Positions 57,685-64,000 of a DNA stretch of 64,000 nucleotides are shown here, in pieces. How positions within the stretch are numbered: the stretch's first letter is position 1; every line of letters begins with the position of its first letter. The notes below the pieces were generated by a model. That model was not told the DNA's origin, did not search any database, and saw nothing but the letters and a program-made list of their open reading frames with translations. A program made the translations under genes and the position numbers. The DNA is from Leptospira kmetyi serovar Malaysia str. Bejo-Iso9 (GTDB lineage: Bacteria; Spirochaetota; Leptospiria; Leptospirales; Leptospiraceae): positions 1,513,001 through 1,577,000 of the forward strand of contig NZ_AHMP02000003.1 of assembly GCF_000243735.2 (NCBI RefSeq), in the 5' to 3' direction.

Positions 57685-59535
57685 ATGCAAGGATTTTTAT
57701 ATTATATTTTCTTAATATTATTTTGGTTTTCGACCGCTTGTTCCCCCGCGGTCGGCTCTAAGGATCGTCCGAGCGCCGTAAACGGAGTCATCGATCTCAG
57801 AAATTTCAATCTCAACGAAAACACGACGACCCTCGACGGAAACTGGGAATTCTATTGGAAAAAAATCGCAAACGGAAGTTCTAAGATCGAAGACGCAAAC
57901 CCTTCCTACTTTCCGGTTCCGGGAATCTGGAGGGATTACGATCGGGATTTCACTCTCGAAGGTTATGCGACGTATCGTCTGCGCGTGTTATGCGACTGGA
58001 AACGTCCCAATCTCAAGATCAGAATTCCGAGACTGCCCGGAGTTTACGACGTTTACTTCGGAGATCATAAGGTCTATTCCAACGGATTTACGGGAACCGA
58101 TTCCTTGGACACGGTATTTGTCGCACATCCTTTGTTCACGAGCGTCACCGTTCCTTCCGGAGATTTTTTGATCACCGTGGTCGTTTCCAACTTCAAAGGA
58201 AATCATCTCAAAGGAGGAATACGAAGATCCTTTCAGATCGGAAACGGAGATTCCATCGACTCCGAAGAACGTAAGGGAGAATGGTATGAAATCATCCTGA
58301 TCGTCGTGATCTTCTCGTTCGGTATCTATCATCTCGTATTCTTTTTCTCTTATAGAAAGGATCCGGTTCCTTTGTATTTCGCGGGGTTTTGTTTTTTGGT
58401 TTCGGGTTATTCCTTTATCACTTCCGGAATCCAATATATGGCCTTGCCTACACTTTCCTTGAACTTAAGAATCCGAATCGAATTCTTCTGCGAGGTCGCA
58501 TTCTTTCCCGCTTCTTATATGATGTTGAAAAACATGTTTCCGATTCAGTTCAACGTTCGATGGATGCACTTCGCGATCGGAACAAGTCTCGTTTTCTTTT
58601 TGGGAATCTTTATATTAAACGAATACGATCTGGTTACGTTCTATTCCAAGTTTATGTATTTCCCTCCGATCTACGGAACGGTTTTGATCATCGGAACCAT
58701 AAACGCGTTTCGCGCAAAGGAACCGAGGGCCAAAACGATTCTGCTGACCGGTTTCGTATTGGCCTTAACGATGATGAACGACGTCTTTTACGGCTTATAC
58801 GAAATCTATTTTTTATTTCCGTACAGTTTTCCGTTCGGTCTCGTCGCCTTTGTCGTATTAAATTCTTATATTCTTTCTTCGAGATTCGCTGAGAATTTGG
58901 AAAGAGCGAAAGAGTTCGCGCAGCTTCAGATCAAATACAACGAACAACTCAAGTTCCAAGCTCAGGAAAGGACGAGAATCGCTTCGGACATCCACGATTC
59001 CATCGGCTCCGAGTTGACCGCGATCCTATTCGAATTGGAATCCAAGGATAAAAACGATTCCACATTGATCAAACTCAAATCGGAAGTGAGTCATCTCATT
59101 TCGAACGTAAGAGATATCGTTTTTCTAATGCACCATCAGGGAACCAACAAAGAACTCGTCGAAGACGTAATTCGCCGTTACGGGGAAAGAATCGGGGGAA
59201 CCGGAACGATCCGCGTGCAAACGAACGTGGAGGACGTTTCGGATCGGATTCACCTCGATCAATGTCTTCACGTTCAGAAAATATTTTTGGAAGTCATGTC
59301 CAACATTCTCAGACATTCCGAAGCGAAGAATATTAGAATTTCATGGAATATGGAAGAAAAAAATCTGATCCTCAAAGTGATCGACGACGGTAAAAAATTC
59401 GAGATCGACGCGGACAAACCTTCAGGAATCGGACTCGGAAGCATTCGAATGCGGGCAGAAAAACTGGGAGCCGTTTACGATTTTAATTCCGAGGATTCCG
59501 AAAACAACTTCGTTTTGTATATTCCAATTTCTTAA
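57685..59535 (+). CDS. 7TMR-DISM histidine kinase with lipobox-like N-terminus
   Basis: This 616-residue sensor kinase has a signal-peptide-like start ending FWFSTAC, a lipobox. Next comes a periplasmic 7TMR-DISM extracellular domain ([20 protein letters not shown], then WEFYW, and [19 protein letters not shown]), seven membrane helices (about 205-405), and a NarX-type transmitter. The His box is [20 protein letters not shown] and the ATPase N and G boxes are [19 protein letters not shown] and [20 protein letters not shown]. It phosphorylates the regulator encoded nine bases upstream. The ligand is likely a carbohydrate or similar, bound by the beta-jelly-roll extracellular domain. Confidence 0.92.
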   Translation: MQGFLYYIFLILFWFSTACSPAVGSKDRPSAVNGVIDLRNFNLNENTTTLDGNWEFYWKKIANGSSKIEDANPSYFPVPGIWRDYDRDFTLEGYATYRLRVLCDWKRPNLKIRIPRLPGVYDVYFGDHKVYSNGFTGTDSLDTVFVAHPLFTSVTVPSGDFLITVVVSNFKGNHLKGGIRRSFQIGNGDSIDSEERKGEWYEIILIVVIFSFGIYHLVFFFSYRKDPVPLYFAGFCFLVSGYSFITSGIQYMALPTLSLNLRIRIEFFCEVAFFPASYMMLKNMFPIQFNVRWMHFAIGTSLVFFLGIFILNEYDLVTFYSKFMYFPPIYGTVLIIGTINAFRAKEPRAKTILLTGFVLALTMMNDVFYGLYEIYFLFPYSFPFGLVAFVVLNSYILSSRFAENLERAKEFAQLQIKYNEQLKFQAQERTRIASDIHDSIGSELTAILFELESKDKNDSTLIKLKSEVSHLISNVRDIVFLMHHQGTNKELVEDVIRRYGERIGGTGTIRVQTNVEDVSDRIHLDQCLHVQKIFLEVMSNILRHSEAKNIRISWNMEEKNLILKVIDDGKKFEIDADKPSGIGLGSIRMRAEKLGAVYDFNSEDSENNFVLYIPIS

Positions 59536-59596
59536 TGCGTCTTTCGCAGACCGGTCGAACCGCGACCGCGGAGGCCGCGTAATACTCGGATCGCGA

Positions 59597-60364
59597 TCAA
59601 TCCGAATTGGCTTGATTGCTTCTTGCTTCCACTTCGATCGGACCGGAAAGAACGGAAACCGTAACGGATTCGATCGAAGGATCGAACTTATGAAGTCGGT
59701 TTAATTTCACGAGAAGATCCCGAAACAAAAAAAGAACCACCCTGGAATTCGCGCTACCCGCGGCCCCGTCGTAAGAACAAGTCCAAAAAGTTCTCGGCTC
59801 CTTCATATCCCAATCGTGCGGATAAAAAAGTTTTTTAGAGCGGATCGTAAACGATTCCAAAAGCGCGGCGACCGCTTCTTGGTTTCGCGAGGCGACGACT
59901 TTCAACTCGAGTTCGAACCAACTGTAATAACCGAGTTCGGCGCGATCTAAAATTTCCCGATAACCGCGGACGGAAATCACAAGACGTGAAAGGGCCCTTT
60001 CGAAAAGAATCTGCCGAAACCATTCCATCAAAAGAATCGAAGGAAACAAAAGAGCGACGATCTTTACGATCGGAGAAGCGAAAAAATACGGCAGAAGACA
60101 AAGTACGTAAAACGAGGGCAAACCCATCAAAAGAAGGAATATGATAAAAGTATAATTTACGATCCAGAGATCCGCCAGAAGAAAACGAAAATATCGTTTG
60201 ATTCCGATCCAAACCGCGGTCCCTGCAAGAAAATCGAAAAACGACATTAGGCGTTCTTTCCATCGATCCATTCTTTCGCGACGGGATCGGTTTCTAAGAA
60301 CCTCGAAACGTTCCGCTTCCTGCAGACGTTCCTTTTCTCGGATCGCTTTTTTTACGGGGTCCAT
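59597..60364 (-). CDS. Inner-membrane protein of unknown function
   Basis: This 255-residue protein starts with a basic amphipathic helix (KAIREKERLQEAERFEVLRN), then two or three membrane helices (about 70-90, 95-120, perhaps 45-60), and ends in a soluble domain of mixed structure (ELKVVASRNQEAVAALLESF, then PIEVEARSNQ). No conserved catalytic motif is recognised. It converges with the histidine kinase gene and lies downstream of the TonB-like gene on the same strand, 83 bases away. Confidence 0.7.
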   Translation of the reverse strand: MDPVKKAIREKERLQEAERFEVLRNRSRRERMDRWKERLMSFFDFLAGTAVWIGIKRYFRFLLADLWIVNYTFIIFLLLMGLPSFYVLCLLPYFFASPIVKIVALLFPSILLMEWFRQILFERALSRLVISVRGYREILDRAELGYYSWFELELKVVASRNQEAVAALLESFTIRSKKLFYPHDWDMKEPRTFWTCSYDGAAGSANSRVVLFLFRDLLVKLNRLHKFDPSIESVTVSVLSGPIEVEARSNQANSD

Positions 60365-60447
60365 TGTGATCGGATTTTTCCTTTGTAAAGCCGCGGATAA
60401 GAATTATATAAAATTTATGGAATATTCTAAAATTTGAAATTAAAATC

Positions 60448-61365
60448 TCAGCGCGTCCGCATCATCGGAAAGATGAAGTTGATCCCGAAGATCATCCCTT
60501 GCGCTTTTACCTCTTCGGGAACCTTTCCGAAATTTTGACCGCGGATCGAATCCATACAGGCTTGACTTACGACGTCCTGACCTTGGGTGGAAACGAGCTT
60601 CACGTCCAAAACCTGACCGCCGTCGCTTAACATAAAAAGAACCTTCACCTGACCGGGAAGAATTCCTTCCCGAACGACTGTTCCCGCCATATCACGATAG
60701 GCGAAATTCCCGCCGCCCGGAGGCGCAAAACTTCCTTCGATCTGTTTCAACATACGTTTAAAGTATTCGTAACCCGCGAGTTTTTTTCTCGGAATCGAAA
60801 GCGCCTGATTCCCGTCCCAACGAAACAGAAAGTCCTGTTCGAATCGATAGTTGAACGGGATCTTCGTCATTCTTCCGTAGGTTTGAGAACTTTGTTTCGT
60901 TTCCTCGGTGGTCGTTGTTTGGACCGGATCGATTTTATAAATCCCGACTTCGAAAGCCTTCTCGTCGTTTTTCTCTTTGGCTTCCTGCTTTTGCGACTCG
61001 GATGGTCTTCGGGCCATACTGCCCATGACGAATTCGCGGAACGGACTCGCGGAATGAAACCCTTCCTTCTTCGTGATCCCGCCTGCACCCGCCGCGTCGA
61101 CGTTGGAAAGGGCTTTGTATTCGTCCTTGATATTCTTATCCACGAAGTCCTGTTCGAGAAGAACCTCGTAGATCTTTTCCTTTTCCTCGTTGCTTTCCAT
61201 CTTAACCATGGGTTCGCTTCCGAGAATTTTCCAGAGCATATTGCGCGTGAGTAAATGAGCGGTAAAAAAAGACGCGAGTGCTAAAACGAGAAACGAGGCG
61301 TAGATCAACCTCTTATCGTCTTCGGGGATTCCGGAATATTCAGAATAAAGTCGGGTCTTGTCCAT
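60448..61365 (-). CDS. TonB-like energy-transducer family protein
   Basis: This 305-residue protein has one N-terminal membrane helix ([19 protein letters not shown]), a long charged linker and a C-terminal TonB-type domain ([20 protein letters not shown], then [16 protein letters not shown] and [11 protein letters not shown]). The C-terminal fold is that used by TonB and related proteins to contact outer-membrane partners. No ExbB or ExbD gene is nearby. Its ATG lies 25 bases inside the end of ruvB, so it is co-transcribed with ruvB and htrA. Confidence 0.8.
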   Translation of the reverse strand: MDKTRLYSEYSGIPEDDKRLIYASFLVLALASFFTAHLLTRNMLWKILGSEPMVKMESNEEKEKIYEVLLEQDFVDKNIKDEYKALSNVDAAGAGGITKKEGFHSASPFREFVMGSMARRPSESQKQEAKEKNDEKAFEVGIYKIDPVQTTTTEETKQSSQTYGRMTKIPFNYRFEQDFLFRWDGNQALSIPRKKLAGYEYFKRMLKQIEGSFAPPGGGNFAYRDMAGTVVREGILPGQVKVLFMLSDGGQVLDVKLVSTQGQDVVSQACMDSIRGQNFGKVPEEVKAQGMIFGINFIFPMMRTR

Positions 61366-62365
61366 GGTTTCCGGAGAATTCTTCCATTCGCTTCAATTGC
61401 CGATACGCTTTTTCGGTCGCAACCCTACCGGCGGGAGTTCTGTTGATCAGACCGATCCGAACCATAAAGGATTCGTATGTGTCTTCGATGGTTTTTTCTT
61501 CCTCGCCGACGACAACGGCGATCGCCTTCAAACCGACGGGCCCGCCCTTATAACGATCGATCATACAACCGAGTATCTGTCTATCCATAACATCCAGTCC
61601 CAGGTCGTCAATCCCCATCTTTTCAAAGGCTTTGATACAAAGTTCCTTTTTCACGGAAGAATGACCGTCGACCTCGCTGAAGTCGCGGATTCGTTTCAAA
61701 AGATGATTGGCGATCCGGGGAGTTTTGCGGGAACGTTTTCCGATTTCCAAAGCCGCGTCGTCTTCGATTCCGACGCCGAGAATTTTGGAAGAACGCAGAA
61801 CGATCTCCTTCATCTCTTCGTCGCCGTAGTAATCGAGACGAAGTTGAATTCCGAAACGGCTTTTGAGAGGTTCGCTGATCAGACCGCTTCTGGTGGTCGC
61901 GCCGACCAAAGTAAACGGCTTCAGAGGAATCTGAACCATCTGCGCCGTCACGCCTTCACCGATCACGAGATCGATCATGTAATTCTCCATCGCAGGATAA
62001 AGAATCTCTTCGAGTTTTTTGTGAAGCGTATGGATCTCGTCTATAAAAAGAATTTCATTCTCCCCCATACTCGTAAGAAGACGCGCGAGATCCGCGCCTT
62101 TGGTAATCACGGGAGCCGACGTGATCGTAAGTCTGGTTCCGAGTTCGTTGGAGATGATTCCCGCCAAAGTCGTTTTACCGAGACCGGGCGGACCGGAGAT
62201 GAGAACGTGATCGAGCGCTCGTTTTCGATTCTTAGCGGCTTGAACGTAAACGCTTAGGTTATCAAGAACTTCTTTCTGGCCTATAAACTCGGAAAGAAGA
62301 GAAGGACGTAGGCCCGACTCTTCTTCGAATTCTTCTTCAGGATTGAGTGTGTGGGATTTGGACAA
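61340..62365 (-). CDS. ruvB: Holliday junction branch-migration helicase RuvB
   Basis: This 341-residue AAA+ ATPase has [19 protein letters not shown], Walker [16 protein letters not shown], Walker [10 protein letters not shown], sensor [19 protein letters not shown] with the Arg finger, and a C-terminal winged helix ([17 protein letters not shown]). It drives branch migration with RuvA on Holliday junctions. The start codon is TTG at 62365, which overlaps the htrA stop (TGATTG); no ATG fits the family N-terminus. Confidence 0.96.
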   Translation of the reverse strand: MSKSHTLNPEEEFEEESGLRPSLLSEFIGQKEVLDNLSVYVQAAKNRKRALDHVLISGPPGLGKTTLAGIISNELGTRLTITSAPVITKGADLARLLTSMGENEILFIDEIHTLHKKLEEILYPAMENYMIDLVIGEGVTAQMVQIPLKPFTLVGATTRSGLISEPLKSRFGIQLRLDYYGDEEMKEIVLRSSKILGVGIEDDAALEIGKRSRKTPRIANHLLKRIRDFSEVDGHSSVKKELCIKAFEKMGIDDLGLDVMDRQILGCMIDRYKGGPVGLKAIAVVVGEEEKTIEDTYESFMVRIGLINRTPAGRVATEKAYRQLKRMEEFSGNHGQDPTLF

Positions 62366-63526
<1,161 letters not shown>

Positions 63527-63743
63527 TGAATTCTATCCCTCTGAAAATGAATTTCCGATCGGTACCTGAAAGGATCGGCTCGCTTCCCCGACTGTCAAGT
63601 TGGATTTGGAAGCAAGTCTTTCGAAGGCACATATCGGTTCAAGAATTGGATTGTGACGAAAGGGAGAATCCTTACGTCTTTGATTCTTAGACCGTCGCTG
63701 CGATCGAGAGTTTCCAATTAAATCTTACAAAACGAAGGAGAAC

Positions 63744-64000
<257 letters not shown>

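Noticed and set aside
61358..62257. 299-codon open frame on the plus strand
   Set aside because: Antisense to ruvB, which is a certain gene.

Overview
The window most likely comes from a Leptospira chromosome, probably the pathogen-related clade. This is inferred from the combination of a complete alternative complex III operon, a periplasmic-flagellum hook operon (flgE, flgD, fliK), many small lipoproteins with relaxed spirochaetal lipoboxes, 7TMR-DISM and GAF/HD-GYP signalling proteins, moderately AT-rich DNA and short tail-to-tail or divergent transcription units. I found no rRNA, tRNA, CRISPR array, intact insertion sequence or prophage. The species cannot be fixed from the sequence alone.

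Layout. 1-3439 (+): a DNA-repair-like cassette with the end of a RecA/Rad51-like ATPase, a small helical protein and a family-B DNA polymerase without a recognisable proofreading site. 3452-4438 (-): a LytTR DNA-binding protein followed by a PycTM-like membrane protein. 4853-9713: flavin monooxygenase, zinc phospholipase C, a lipoprotein and a DUF4345 membrane protein. 9838-12825 (-): two paralogous lipoproteins and a membrane-anchored AraC regulator. 12958-14967 (-): a seven-repeat FG-GAP lipoprotein. 15414-23266 (-): actABCDEF plus a trailing lipoprotein, encoding the quinol:cytochrome c oxidoreductase alternative complex III.

23563-29939 is an accessory stretch of short units. It holds a secreted EEP-family hydrolase, a TetR/hydrolase divergon, DUF2200, VOC, an AT-richer MepB plus unknown-protein pair, a MarR/DoxX divergon and a MaoC-like protein. 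The palindromes expected for the TetR and MarR repressors can be read directly in the two divergent promoters. 30161-36487 is a mixed housekeeping block: GT39 transferase, Cys-rich lipoprotein, rlmN, trpC with a STAS protein, and murD. 36504-40475 holds a TPR-like protein with an IS66-accessory-like tail, a decayed Crp/Fnr-like fragment and a GAF/HD-GYP protein.

40641-44411 (-) is fliK-flgD-flgE. It is followed by a phased array of TGTRGGAACTC repeats and several unknown or redox proteins (44526-48020). 48052-55244 (-) runs from carB through a membrane sulfatase-fold protein and rsmD to a helical-repeat protein and a zinc ribbon. 55351-59535 (+) ends with a NarL-type regulator and its 7TMR-DISM histidine kinase. 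59597-64000 (-) contains a membrane protein, a TonB-like protein, ruvB, an HtrA protease and the end of a second, shortened HtrA-like protein.

The observations I rate highest are the polymerase/RecA-like cassette with altered catalytic motifs, the LytTR-PycTM pair, a hook protein with Ser where other spirochaetes have the cross-linking Cys, and the phased repeat array beyond fliK.
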